Below, piece by piece: positions 1-8,108 of a stretch of DNA of 64,000 nucleotides. The DNA lies in assembly GCF_027533645.1 (NCBI RefSeq), contig NZ_JAQAGY010000012.1:62001-126000 (forward strand). Reading direction: 5' to 3'. The translations under genes were made by a program, and so were the position numbers. The notes under the pieces were generated by a model that saw only the letters and a list, made by a program, of their open reading frames with translations, was not told the origin of the DNA and did no database searches. The DNA comes from Paenibacillus caseinilyticus (GTDB taxonomy: Bacteria; Bacillota; Bacilli; Paenibacillales; NBRC-103111). Positions within the stretch are counted from its first letter, which is position 1. Every line of letters starts with the position of its first letter.

Positions 1-25
1 AGAGCTGAGAAGCTCTTCTTTTTTT
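1..25 (+). terminator. Intrinsic terminator of an upstream gene outside the window
   Basis: The window opens with AGAGCT, a GAGA loop and AGCTCT, a perfect 6-bp stem, followed by a run of T residues to position 25. This is a standard Rho-independent terminator, probably ending a + strand gene to the left. The stem may extend further to the left, which cannot be seen. Confidence 0.7.
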
Positions 26-137
26 GGCGTCCGGGAGGCGGTTTGTCCCCGCAGGGGAAGAGGAGTACAATGGCTATACGCCAACCTGTGTGCTATCATA
101 GGTTCCCGTATTTTATCTTGGAAGGAGGCAGTGCCTT

Positions 138-1103
138 ATGGGCATCCGTGTGCTGAAAACCGCGATTGCGGTGATCGCCGCCATTTATATTTCATTAGCC
201 GTGGGCCTCACCTCCCCGCTGTCTTCCGGATTGCTGGCCATTATGGGTGTGGATGTAACGATCAAAAAAGGACTGCGCACGTCGTTCCAGCGCATCGCGG
301 CTTCCGTGATCGGGCTGTTCTTCGCTTCGGGGCTGTTCTGGGCGCTTGGATTTCACGTATGGGTCATCGGGGTCTTCGTGCTCGTGCTGTACCCGGTGCT
401 GGCCCAGCTCGAGCTGCGGGACGGGATTATCACCTCTTCCGTCGTCATGCTGCATGTCTACGGCACGGGCGCGCTGAGCACGGATCTGCTCTTGAACGAG
501 ATTGCGCTGCTCGTCATCGGTCTCGGGACCGCCACGGTCATCAATATGCTCTATATGCCGAAGGAGAACAAGAACCTCCAGCTCTACCGGCTAAAGGTAG
601 AAGAGCTGTTCTCTCGAATCTTTCTTGAAATCTCGCTACATCTGAGAAATAACGCTTATGTATGGAGCGGAGCCGAACTGCTCGAGGCGGAGGATACGCT
701 GAGAGAAGCGATCCGGACGGCGGAACGAACCGACGAGAACAGCATCGTCAGCGGAGGACCGGCATGGACTGTTTACTTCTATATGCGCGACACTCAGCTG
801 CTGGCCATCTCGCGCATGGCCCGGCTTGTCGCCCGTGTCTACCAGGCGCTGCCGCACGGCGAACTGCTTGCCTCCGTGTTCGATGAACTCCAGGAAGACG
901 TGAAAGTCCCACATTATACGGGGCGCGGGGAGAAAAAGCTCGAGGAGCTTCAGGAGCAGTACAGGTTCATGCCGCTTCCGCAGACGCGGGAAGAGTTTGA
1001 GATCCGCGCCGCGCTGCTGCAGCTCGTGGAGGAGCTCAAGGCTTACTTGGACGTGGCGAAGAGGGAGAAGCGTCCCATCGAACGGGACAGGCAGGGGGCT
1101 TAA
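138..1103 (+). CDS. Aromatic acid exporter family (DUF939-type) membrane protein
   Basis: This 321-residue protein has about five or six hydrophobic segments in its first 160 residues and a soluble, charged helical C-terminal half (about 160-321). That layout is typical of the DUF939/FUSC-like 'aromatic acid exporter' family of Bacillota, related to the E. coli AaeB/YccS group. The ATG at 138 follows GGAGGCAG at good spacing. No partner gene lies beside it, and it stands upstream of the sporulation gene cotE without an obvious link. Substrate and direction of transport are unknown; the family name rests on distant similarity, so transport of aromatic acids should not be assumed. Confidence 0.8.
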   Translation: MGIRVLKTAIAVIAAIYISLAVGLTSPLSSGLLAIMGVDVTIKKGLRTSFQRIAASVIGLFFASGLFWALGFHVWVIGVFVLVLYPVLAQLELRDGIITSSVVMLHVYGTGALSTDLLLNEIALLVIGLGTATVINMLYMPKENKNLQLYRLKVEELFSRIFLEISLHLRNNAYVWSGAELLEAEDTLREAIRTAERTDENSIVSGGPAWTVYFYMRDTQLLAISRMARLVARVYQALPHGELLASVFDELQEDVKVPHYTGRGEKKLEELQEQYRFMPLPQTREEFEIRAALLQLVEELKAYLDVAKREKRPIERDRQGA

Positions 1104-1148
1104 TTCTTCAAATATCAAAAAAGGGTACCTCGTTATATAAAAAAAGTG

Positions 1149-1178
1149 TTCACACTAGACGAATGTCCTGCATACAAA
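1149..1178 (+). promoter_or_regulatory. Candidate sigma-E-type promoter of cotE
   Basis: TTCACACT at 1149-1156 and CATACAAA at 1171-1178 are separated by 14 bases. The second element is close to the sigma-E -10 consensus CATACAMT, and the first has weaker similarity to the -35 element. In B. subtilis cotE is transcribed by sigma-E and sigma-K in the mother cell, which supports the call. No transcript data are available. Confidence 0.45.
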
Positions 1179-1212
1179 TGTAAGGAATGATTGTATGGAG
1201 GAGGTTAGAAGG

Positions 1213-1776
1213 ATGTCATTAGATAAAGATTTGCAGTGCAGAGAGATCTATACGAAGGCTGTCTGTGGCAAAGGTCGCAAATTCTCGCAGGTAACGAACA
1301 CGGTCACTCCGCCTTACGCTCCGACAAGTATATTGGGTGCTTGGATCATCAACAACCAATACGATGCGGTCAAATCGGGGGAGCACGTGGAAGTGGTAGG
1401 TACTTACGACATCAATATTTGGTATTCCTATGACCGGAATACCAAAACGGATGTTGCGAAAGAAACGGTTTCTTACGCCGAGATCGTGCCCCTGCACTAT
1501 CTCGACAAGAAACATAAGCCGGGCACTGCCGAAGTGTCGGCCGTCGCTACCCAGGAACCCAACTGCGTGGAGGCCAGCATCTCCTCCAGCGGATCTTCGG
1601 TACTGATCCGCGTGGAGCGCGAGTTCAAGGTCGAGATGCTGGCCGAGACGAAGGTCTGCGTCGTCGTATGCGGCAGCGGCTGCGACGACTATGATGACAA
1701 ACACGTCGACTTTGGCGGAGACGACGGGGATTACGAAGATCTCGATCCGGATCTACTGGATGAAGAACTCAACTAA
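1213..1776 (+). CDS. cotE: Outer spore coat morphogenetic protein CotE
   Basis: CotE directs assembly of the outer coat on the forespore surface in the mother cell. The 187-residue product carries the family signature: EIYTKAVCGKGRKFSQ near the N terminus, then SILGAWIINNQYDA and GTYDINIWYSY, and a strongly acidic C-terminal tail (about 160-187), just as in B. subtilis CotE. I chose the ATG at 1213 because GGAGGAGG (1197-1204) lies eight bases upstream; a start at 1195 would place the ribosome site inside the gene. Its position upstream of mutS matches B. subtilis, with one extra gene in between. A sigma-E-like promoter precedes it. Confidence 0.95.
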   Translation: MSLDKDLQCREIYTKAVCGKGRKFSQVTNTVTPPYAPTSILGAWIINNQYDAVKSGEHVEVVGTYDINIWYSYDRNTKTDVAKETVSYAEIVPLHYLDKKHKPGTAEVSAVATQEPNCVEASISSSGSSVLIRVEREFKVEMLAETKVCVVVCGSGCDDYDDKHVDFGGDDGDYEDLDPDLLDEELN

Positions 1777-1824
1777 AGCTGCATTCTTTTGCTTCCAGTA
1801 TATGACTGGCGGCGGTTTTTTGGC

Positions 1825-1847
1825 AGAGGGCATTCGCCCTCTTTTTT
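1825..1847 (+). terminator. Intrinsic terminator of cotE
   Basis: AGAGGGC (1825-1831) pairs with GCCCTCT (1836-1842) around a four-base loop and is followed by a T run. It ends the cotE transcript and separates it from the amidoligase gene. Confidence 0.85.
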
Positions 1848-1958
1848 GTTCAAATATAAGAACTTATATCTCACCTTCTACTAAACGCGCGTCGCCCCTT
1901 AAAGGACGGCGAAGCCGTTTGACTTGCGTACGGTTGTCCGCAGAGCAAATGGGCCTCT

Positions 1959-1997
1959 CTGCCGGAATGCGGTGAGCCACCAAGGGCATTCCGGCAG
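1959..1997 (+). other. Long hairpin upstream of the amidoligase gene
   Basis: CTGCCGGAATGC (1959-1970) pairs perfectly with GCATTCCGGCAG (1986-1997). Inside the loop GGTG (1971-1974) pairs with CACC (1978-1981), extending the structure. There is no T run, so it is not an ordinary terminator. It ends about 13 bases before the amidoligase ribosome site, so it could affect mRNA stability or translation. Confidence 0.55.
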
Positions 1998-2024
1998 TCT
2001 GCAGGCCTGGGGAGGAATCGGAGT

Positions 2025-3509
2025 ATGCGGGCCTTTCTGCTGCATTCGGGAGAAGAGAGACTACGGCCGCTGCTGGAGCGGCTGACGATCCCGCACGGCA
2101 CGGCGCTGGAGCCGGAAGAAGCCGGCCGGCATTTCGTCATCCACTGGGGCAGCTACCATCCGGACCGGGGAGGAGCGGACGTGCTGCAGCCGGTCAGAGC
2201 GGTGGTGCTGGCCGCAAGCCCCCAGCGGGCGGGGGAGACGCTGAAGCTCCACGGGCTGGACAGCGCGCTGGGCGAGAACGGAGCGGAGAAGGCGGACAGA
2301 CGCGGAGGGAAGGGACGGGAACGGGACGAAGGCGGAGATCGGCAGGCGTGGATTCATGACTTTCTCGTCCCCGTCTTCCATTTGGAAGCGTTAACCCTGT
2401 TCCACCGGGCTCCCGGCGTCTTCTATGGGGGACGAGCCCCGGCCGGTGTGCGTCTGCCGGAGGGGGCGGAGGTACGCGGATATGAAGAAGTAGGCTTGGA
2501 TCTGCCTACTTACTATGGATCGAAGGCGCTTAGGGAAGCCGTTAAGGCGGTATATGCGCTGGGGCTCGATTACGGGGTCGTCCGGATCGGCGTCCGTACG
2601 GGAGGGACGCTGGCCGTCCGGCGCGTCGAGGCGGTGCCGGGGTTGACCCCGCGGCTGGCGGAGCTCTTCGCCGGTGCCATGAACCGTTACGGAACCCGGC
2701 TTGAAGAGCGGTCGGCAGCGGCCAGGCTGGAAGTGATGCTCGGTGCGGATCCCGAGTTTTTGCTGCTCAATGAGCGGGGCAAAGTCCGGTTCGCTTCGGC
2801 GTTCATGGAGAAGGACGGTCCCGTCGGCTGCGACGCGATCGTCCTTCCGAGCCGCCGCAAGGTGTACCCTCTGGCTGAGCTGCGGCCGCGGCCGAGCACG
2901 GAGGTGCGCGAGCTCATCGTCCAGCTGCACCGGACCCTGCAGCTCGCTGCACGGATCATCACCGAAGAAGAGCTGGTCTGGGTGGCCGGGGGGATGCCGG
3001 TGAGGGGATTCCCCCTCGGCGGGCATATCCACTTCTCCCGCGTGGAGCTCGAGAGCCGGCTGCTGCGCGTGCTCGACAATTACCTGGCGCTTCCGCTTAC
3101 GCTCATCGAAGACGATACGACCGGGGGCCGCAAGCCCCAATACGGGTTCCTCGGCGATTTTCGGCGGCAGCGGCACGGGGGCTTCGAGTACCGCGTCCTG
3201 CCGAGCTGGATGGTGTCGCCGGCCGTCGCCAAGGGCGTGCTGGCGCTGGCCAAGCTGGCCGCCGAGCATTATGCGCAGCTGCGGCAGCGGCCGCTGTCCG
3301 ATCCGGAAGTGGCGAGGGCCTACTACCGGGGGGATAAGGCCCGGATCCGTCCGCTGCTGCCCGCGCTGTGGCGGGATCTGGAGCGGCTGCCCGGCTATGC
3401 CAAGCTGGAGAGCTATCTGCTGCCTCTGCGGCGGATGATGGTGCAGATGCGGCCATGGAACGAGCGGGAGGATATACGTACGAAGTGGAAAATACGACCG
3501 TACTCCTGA
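2025..3509 (+). CDS. Putative amidoligase (COOH-NH2 ligase type 2)
   Basis: The 494-residue protein contains, from about residue 240 to 430, features of the glutamine-synthetase-fold COOH-NH2 ligase family described from phage phiEco32 and many bacteria: LGADPEFLL, an AELRPRPS segment and GGHIHFS (about 330-336), expected to bind ATP, metal and the carboxyl substrate. Such enzymes form amide or peptide bonds between a carboxylate and an amine. The N-terminal 220 residues resemble nothing I recognise. The ATG at 2025 follows GGAGGAA. It sits between cotE and mutS, so a role in modifying a spore-coat or envelope peptide is possible but unproven. The substrate is unknown. Confidence 0.75.
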   Translation: MRAFLLHSGEERLRPLLERLTIPHGTALEPEEAGRHFVIHWGSYHPDRGGADVLQPVRAVVLAASPQRAGETLKLHGLDSALGENGAEKADRRGGKGRERDEGGDRQAWIHDFLVPVFHLEALTLFHRAPGVFYGGRAPAGVRLPEGAEVRGYEEVGLDLPTYYGSKALREAVKAVYALGLDYGVVRIGVRTGGTLAVRRVEAVPGLTPRLAELFAGAMNRYGTRLEERSAAARLEVMLGADPEFLLLNERGKVRFASAFMEKDGPVGCDAIVLPSRRKVYPLAELRPRPSTEVRELIVQLHRTLQLAARIITEEELVWVAGGMPVRGFPLGGHIHFSRVELESRLLRVLDNYLALPLTLIEDDTTGGRKPQYGFLGDFRRQRHGGFEYRVLPSWMVSPAVAKGVLALAKLAAEHYAQLRQRPLSDPEVARAYYRGDKARIRPLLPALWRDLERLPGYAKLESYLLPLRRMMVQMRPWNEREDIRTKWKIRPYS

Positions 3510-3534
3510 CGGTTGAGTGTTCCCCGGCGATTCA

Positions 3535-3543
3535 TGGTATAAT
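3535..3543 (+). promoter_or_regulatory. Extended -10 sigma-A promoter of mutS
   Basis: TATAAT at 3538-3543 is preceded by TG one base upstream (3535-3536), giving the extended -10 form TGnTATAAT. The best -35 candidate, TTGAGT at 3513-3518, is at a long 19-base spacing, which an extended -10 can tolerate. It lies just after the amidoligase stop and about 170 bases before mutS. Confidence 0.6.
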
Positions 3544-3592
3544 GAAAGAATGAATAGGGCATATCCTGCCGGGGCCATAGCGGCAGCGGAGA

Positions 3593-3649
3593 ACGGGCCT
3601 TAGTCCACGCGCCTTGCTGCATGAGGCGTGGGCTAAGGCGTTGACCCGT
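3593..3649 (+). other. Long stem-loop in the mutS leader
   Basis: GCCTTAGTCCACGCGCCT (3597-3614) pairs with AGGCGTGGGCTAAGGC (3624-3639) with one bulged G and one G-U pair. Outer bases ACGG (3593-3596) and CCGT (3646-3649) continue the stem. The structure sits in the predicted 5' untranslated region and has no T run. Its function is unknown; it may stabilise the mutS message or respond to a factor. Confidence 0.5.
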
Positions 3650-3715
3650 GCTGCGGCGCGGCGGGGCATGCCGCCATGATGTCAGGAGAGCAAGGGTTGG
3701 GGGTTAGAGTAAGGC

Positions 3716-6490
3716 ATGGCCAAATATACGCCGATGATCGAACAGTACCTCGCCGTGAAGGCGGAGGTGCCGGACGCTTTTTTGTTTTTCCGTTTGGGCG
3801 ATTTCTATGAAATGTTTTTCGAAGATGCGGTGAATGCCTCCCGTGAGCTTGAGATTACGCTGACCGGGCGGGAAGGCGGCGGGGGCGCGCGCATCCCGAT
3901 GTGCGGGGTTCCCTACCATTCCGCGGAGAACTATATTGCAAGATTGGTAGAGAAGGGGTTCAAAGTCGCCGTATGCGAACAGGTGGAGGATCCGGCGGAC
4001 GCCAAGGGTGTCGTGCGCCGGGAGATTGTCCGGATCGTGACGCCGGGAACGGTGATGGATGCCAGATCCCTCAGCGAAACGGCCAACAATTATATCGTCT
4101 CGGTCACGGGAGCCGGCGGGGGCTACGCGCTCGCGGCTTGCGACATCTCGACGGGCGAATTCTATGTGACGCGGTCGGATGGTTCGTTCGAGCTGCTGCT
4201 CGACGAACTCAACGCCTACAGCCCGTCAGAGCTTCTAGGCGCCGGCCCGCTCCTGGAGCGCATCCGGGGCGCTGCGGCGGCTTGGCTGACGACTTCCGTG
4301 CTCACAACCCGGGAGCCTCTCGCCGTTTCAAGCGGCCTGTCGCCCGAAGGGCACTTCAGCGAATCGCAGCTTGCCGCCCTGCCGCAGGGTGGCCGGGAGG
4401 CTGTAGCGCTGCTCATGGGTTATCTGCAGGAGACGCAGAAGCGCTCCCTCGGACATATCAAACATATCCGGATCTACGAGCCGAGCCAGTATATGGTGAT
4501 GGATCCGTTCACGCGGCGCAACTTGGAACTCGTGGAAACCGTAAGGGACCGGAGCAAGAAGGGCACGCTGCTCTGGCTGCTGGACAAGACCGTCACGGCT
4601 ATGGGCGGACGCCTGCTGCGGCGCTGGATCGAGAAGCCGCTGATGAATGCGGCGGCGATCGACGCCCGGCTAGAAGCCGTGGAGCGGCTGTACCACCAGC
4701 TCATCCTGCGGGACGAGCTGAAGGGGGCGCTGCGCGAGGTATATGACCTCGAGCGGCTCACGGCCCGCATCGCTTACGGCAGCGCGAACGCCCGGGATCT
4801 GGTGGCGCTGAAGCTGTCGCTGATGCAGGTGCCGCAGCTGCGGGAGCTGCTCGCGGGCAGCGGCTCGCTGGCCCTCCAGGAACTGGCCGAGCGGATGGAT
4901 CCATGCGGCGACGTCATGAGCCTTATCGAGGAAGCGGTGGTGGACGAGCCTCCGGTTTCGATCCGCGACGGCGGCATGATCCGGCCGGGCCTCAGCCCGC
5001 GCCTCGACGAACTGCGCGAAGCGAGCACGAACGGCAAGCAGTGGCTTGCCGAGCTCGAGCGTCAGGAGCGGGAGCGGACCGGCATCCGGTCGCTGAAGAT
5101 CGGCTACAACAAGGTGTTCGGGTATTTCATCGAGATCTCGAAGGCGAATCTCGGCTCACTCGAAGAAGGGCGCTACGAGCGCAAGCAGACGCTGGCGAAT
5201 GCGGAGCGCTTCGTTACGCCGGAGCTGAAGGAGAAGGAAGCACTCATCCTCGAAGCCCAGGAAGGCATGGTCGATCTGGAGTACGGCCTGTTCCTGGAGC
5301 TGCGGGATCGGGTGGCAGAGCACATCTCGAGACTCCAGGGGCTGGCGGAGCTCATTGCGACGGCCGACGTGTTCCAGTCGATCGCGCAGGTCAGCGCGGC
5401 GAACCGGTTCGTCCGCCCGGAGGTAGGGGAGTTCTATCCGCTCATGATCGAAGAAGGCCGTCATCCGGTGGTGGAGGCGGTGCTCGAAGACGGCGTGTTC
5501 ATCGTCAACGATACCATGCTCTCCAAGGAAGAGGGCAGCACGATGCTCATCACCGGTCCGAACATGGCGGGGAAGAGCACGTACATGCGCCAGGTGGCCA
5601 TGATCTGCCTCATGGCGCAGATCGGCTGCTTCGTTCCGGCCAAGAAGGCCAAGGTGCCGGTCACCGACCGGATCTTCACCCGGATCGGCGCGGCGGACGA
5701 CCTCATCGGCGGCCAGAGCACGTTCATGGTTGAGATGATGGACATACAGGTTATGACGGAGAAGGCGACGCCGAAGTCGCTCGTCATCATCGATGAGCTA
5801 GGCCGCGGCACGTCCACCGGCGAAGGGATGGCGATCGCCCAGGCGGTCATCGAGTACCTGCACGACCGCATCGGCTGCAAGACGCTCGTATCCACGCACT
5901 TCCATGAGCTCGCCCACCTGGAGGAGAGCCTGAAGGATCTCCGCAACTACTGTATGGCCGTGAAGGAGAGCGGCCAGCAGGTGACGTTCCTGCGCAAGCT
6001 CGTGCGCGGTGCGGCCAGCACCTCGTATGGCATCTACTGCGCTCAGATCGCGGGTCTGCCCGAAAGCATCATCGGCAGGTCCTACGAGCTGCTGCATGCG
6101 TTCGAAGAGCGCTCGGGTGAGCTGCAGGAGCGGGTAGGTTCCGCTGCGATGGATTCCGGCCTGGTGCAGACTGCCGCAGCCGCGTGGCCGGATGCCGCTG
6201 CCACCGCAGCAGCCGAGACGGCCGCAAGCGCCGAAGGAGCGGCAAGCACGGGGAAGGCCGTGAGTATTGCAGCGGTCAAGGAAGCACCGGCTTCTCCCGC
6301 TTATGAAGCCGGAGGGATTGAGCAGCTGAGCTTGTTCGGCGCGGAGTCCGAAGAGAAGCGCGGCCGTCTGGCGAAGAAGGATGCGAAGCAGGAGAAAGTC
6401 CTGGAGCAGCTGCGCTCGCTGGATCTTATGAACATGACGCCGATGGCGGCGATGAATGTGCTCTATGAACTGAAGAAGCTGGTACCGTAA
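3716..6490 (+). CDS. mutS: DNA mismatch repair ATPase MutS
   Basis: MutS recognises base mismatches and small loops and recruits MutL. The 924-residue protein has the N-terminal mismatch-binding motif with Phe30 and Glu32 (GDFYEMF), the clamp and lever regions, and the ATPase with Walker A GPNMAGKST near residue 615 and an IIDELGRGTS Walker B/signature region. After the ATPase there is an alanine-rich stretch (about 810-870) and then QLSLFG, which resembles a beta-clamp binding motif. It is longer than the usual 850-870 residues because of that stretch. The ribosome site before ATG 3716 is weak. It heads the mutS-protease-mutL block. Confidence 0.98.
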   Translation: MAKYTPMIEQYLAVKAEVPDAFLFFRLGDFYEMFFEDAVNASRELEITLTGREGGGGARIPMCGVPYHSAENYIARLVEKGFKVAVCEQVEDPADAKGVVRREIVRIVTPGTVMDARSLSETANNYIVSVTGAGGGYALAACDISTGEFYVTRSDGSFELLLDELNAYSPSELLGAGPLLERIRGAAAAWLTTSVLTTREPLAVSSGLSPEGHFSESQLAALPQGGREAVALLMGYLQETQKRSLGHIKHIRIYEPSQYMVMDPFTRRNLELVETVRDRSKKGTLLWLLDKTVTAMGGRLLRRWIEKPLMNAAAIDARLEAVERLYHQLILRDELKGALREVYDLERLTARIAYGSANARDLVALKLSLMQVPQLRELLAGSGSLALQELAERMDPCGDVMSLIEEAVVDEPPVSIRDGGMIRPGLSPRLDELREASTNGKQWLAELERQERERTGIRSLKIGYNKVFGYFIEISKANLGSLEEGRYERKQTLANAERFVTPELKEKEALILEAQEGMVDLEYGLFLELRDRVAEHISRLQGLAELIATADVFQSIAQVSAANRFVRPEVGEFYPLMIEEGRHPVVEAVLEDGVFIVNDTMLSKEEGSTMLITGPNMAGKSTYMRQVAMICLMAQIGCFVPAKKAKVPVTDRIFTRIGAADDLIGGQSTFMVEMMDIQVMTEKATPKSLVIIDELGRGTSTGEGMAIAQAVIEYLHDRIGCKTLVSTHFHELAHLEESLKDLRNYCMAVKESGQQVTFLRKLVRGAASTSYGIYCAQIAGLPESIIGRSYELLHAFEERSGELQERVGSAAMDSGLVQTAAAAWPDAAATAAAETAASAEGAASTGKAVSIAAVKEAPASPAYEAGGIEQLSLFGAESEEKRGRLAKKDAKQEKVLEQLRSLDLMNMTPMAAMNVLYELKKLVP

Positions 6491-6585
6491 TAGATTGCAG
6501 TGAATGTCAAAGCACCGTATCGTGGGCTTTGGCCCCTAGAGAGAGTAGAGAACCCACTACGATAGAGAGAAGAGGAACCGAGCTT

Positions 6586-8034
6586 ATGACACGCAAGACT
6601 ACAACCAAGATGCGGCGCGGTACGGCGGCTGCCCTGCTGTCGATGACGCTGCTGTTTCCTGCGGCGTCTCCCCTGCGTGCAGCCGCGTCCGGTGACCGGG
6701 TGCAGGAGGTTATGGAGCTGCTGCAGCAAAAGCACGTCAGCGCTCCGGCGCCGGACACCCTTTCGGATGCCGCGGTCGCTGCGATGGTGGAGGCGCTGAA
6801 AGACCCTTATACGCAGTATTTTACACCTGAAGAGCTCAAGCAGTTCGAAGCTGCGGTCGAGAACCAGTACGTGGGCATCGGGGTAAGGATCGGGCTTGAG
6901 GAGCAGGGCGTATACATCGCCGAAGTGTTCGAAGGTTCTCCGGCGAAGGAAGCAGGGCTCGCTGCAGGCGATCTGATCGTAAGCGTCGGGGGCACCTCCG
7001 CCGCCGGGAAGAAGACCGGCGACATCGCGCGACTGATTGCAGGTGAGCCGGGCACTGAGGTGACCGTCGGCGTGCAGCGCGGCAGCGAACCATTGGAATT
7101 CAAGGTGGCACGCAAGCAGGTGCAGATCCCTACGGTGGTCAGCCGGATCTTCCCCGGCCAGACCGGATACCTCCAAGTGACGAGTTTCTCCAGCGATGCC
7201 GACGAGCTGCTGGAGAAGGAGCTTGCCGCACTGAAGAACCAGGGAATCCGCTCGCTGGTCCTGGACCTTCGGGATAATCCCGGCGGTCTGCTGGAGTCGG
7301 CCAAGGGCATGATCCGCCAGTTCGTGAAGGAGGGGACGCTGATCCATACGCTGGACCGCAACCGGGTAGATGAGCCGGTGGCGTTCTCCGGCGGTACGAC
7401 GCAATCCTTCCCGCTCTATGTGCTCGTCAACGAGAACAGCGCCTCGGCCTCTGAAGTGCTGACCGGCGCACTGCAGGATTACGGCGCTGCCGTGCACGTG
7501 ATAGGGGCCCATACGTACGGCAAGGGCAGCGTGCAGAATGTATTCGAACTCAAAAGCGGCGGAGCCCTGAAGGTGACGATCGAAGAGTATCTTACGCCGA
7601 AGATGCGCAAAGTGAATCACGTCGGGCTGGATCCCGATGTGGCCGTGGAAGGCGGCTTTGCCCAGCTGGTCACGGCGCTCCGTCTGGCCGGTGCCGAGGC
7701 GCCAGCCATCACGGCGGATCCCCGAATCACGACGGTGGGCGGCGTGATGGTGCAGGATTCGCTTCCCGTCGTGCGGGAGAACGGCCAGACCTATGTGCCG
7801 GCCCGCGCGCTTGCCGCGTATCTCGGCGCGACTGTCCAGTGGAACGAAGCTTCGCGTTCGATCGTGCTCGTATCGGCCGACGGGAAGAGCACGCACACGC
7901 CTGCCGAAGGCGGCTTCCTGCTCAAGGACGGAACCGGCTTCGTCTCATTGAACGGTGTGTCGAAGGATGCCTTGGCAAGCGCGCTTCAGTGGAATGACGA
8001 CGGCCGTAAGCTTACGATCGGTGCCGCACAGTAG
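6586..8034 (+). CDS. Secreted S41 (CtpA-type) C-terminal processing protease with PDZ and stalk domain
   Basis: The 482-residue protein starts with a signal peptide (about 1-34), followed by a short helical region, a PDZ domain (about 85-165) and the S41 protease core. The catalytic pair is visible as Ser in NENSASASE (near 285) and Lys in YGKGSVQ (near 310). The C-terminal 100 residues match the copper-amine-oxidase-N 'stalk' repeat common in Paenibacillus secreted proteins (NGQTYVPARALAAYLGA). I chose ATG 6586 because AGAGGAA lies eight bases upstream. It lies between mutS and mutL without a clear terminator, although its function is extracytoplasmic, so the link is probably positional. Confidence 0.9.
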   Translation: MTRKTTTKMRRGTAAALLSMTLLFPAASPLRAAASGDRVQEVMELLQQKHVSAPAPDTLSDAAVAAMVEALKDPYTQYFTPEELKQFEAAVENQYVGIGVRIGLEEQGVYIAEVFEGSPAKEAGLAAGDLIVSVGGTSAAGKKTGDIARLIAGEPGTEVTVGVQRGSEPLEFKVARKQVQIPTVVSRIFPGQTGYLQVTSFSSDADELLEKELAALKNQGIRSLVLDLRDNPGGLLESAKGMIRQFVKEGTLIHTLDRNRVDEPVAFSGGTTQSFPLYVLVNENSASASEVLTGALQDYGAAVHVIGAHTYGKGSVQNVFELKSGGALKVTIEEYLTPKMRKVNHVGLDPDVAVEGGFAQLVTALRLAGAEAPAITADPRITTVGGVMVQDSLPVVRENGQTYVPARALAAYLGATVQWNEASRSIVLVSADGKSTHTPAEGGFLLKDGTGFVSLNGVSKDALASALQWNDDGRKLTIGAAQ

Positions 8035-8108
8035 AGGGCAGCGGCCGCTGCAGGAGACCCCGCGGCGGCCGTGCCTATGCCATCACGGGTAAGGAGTGCA
8101 GGGCCCTT

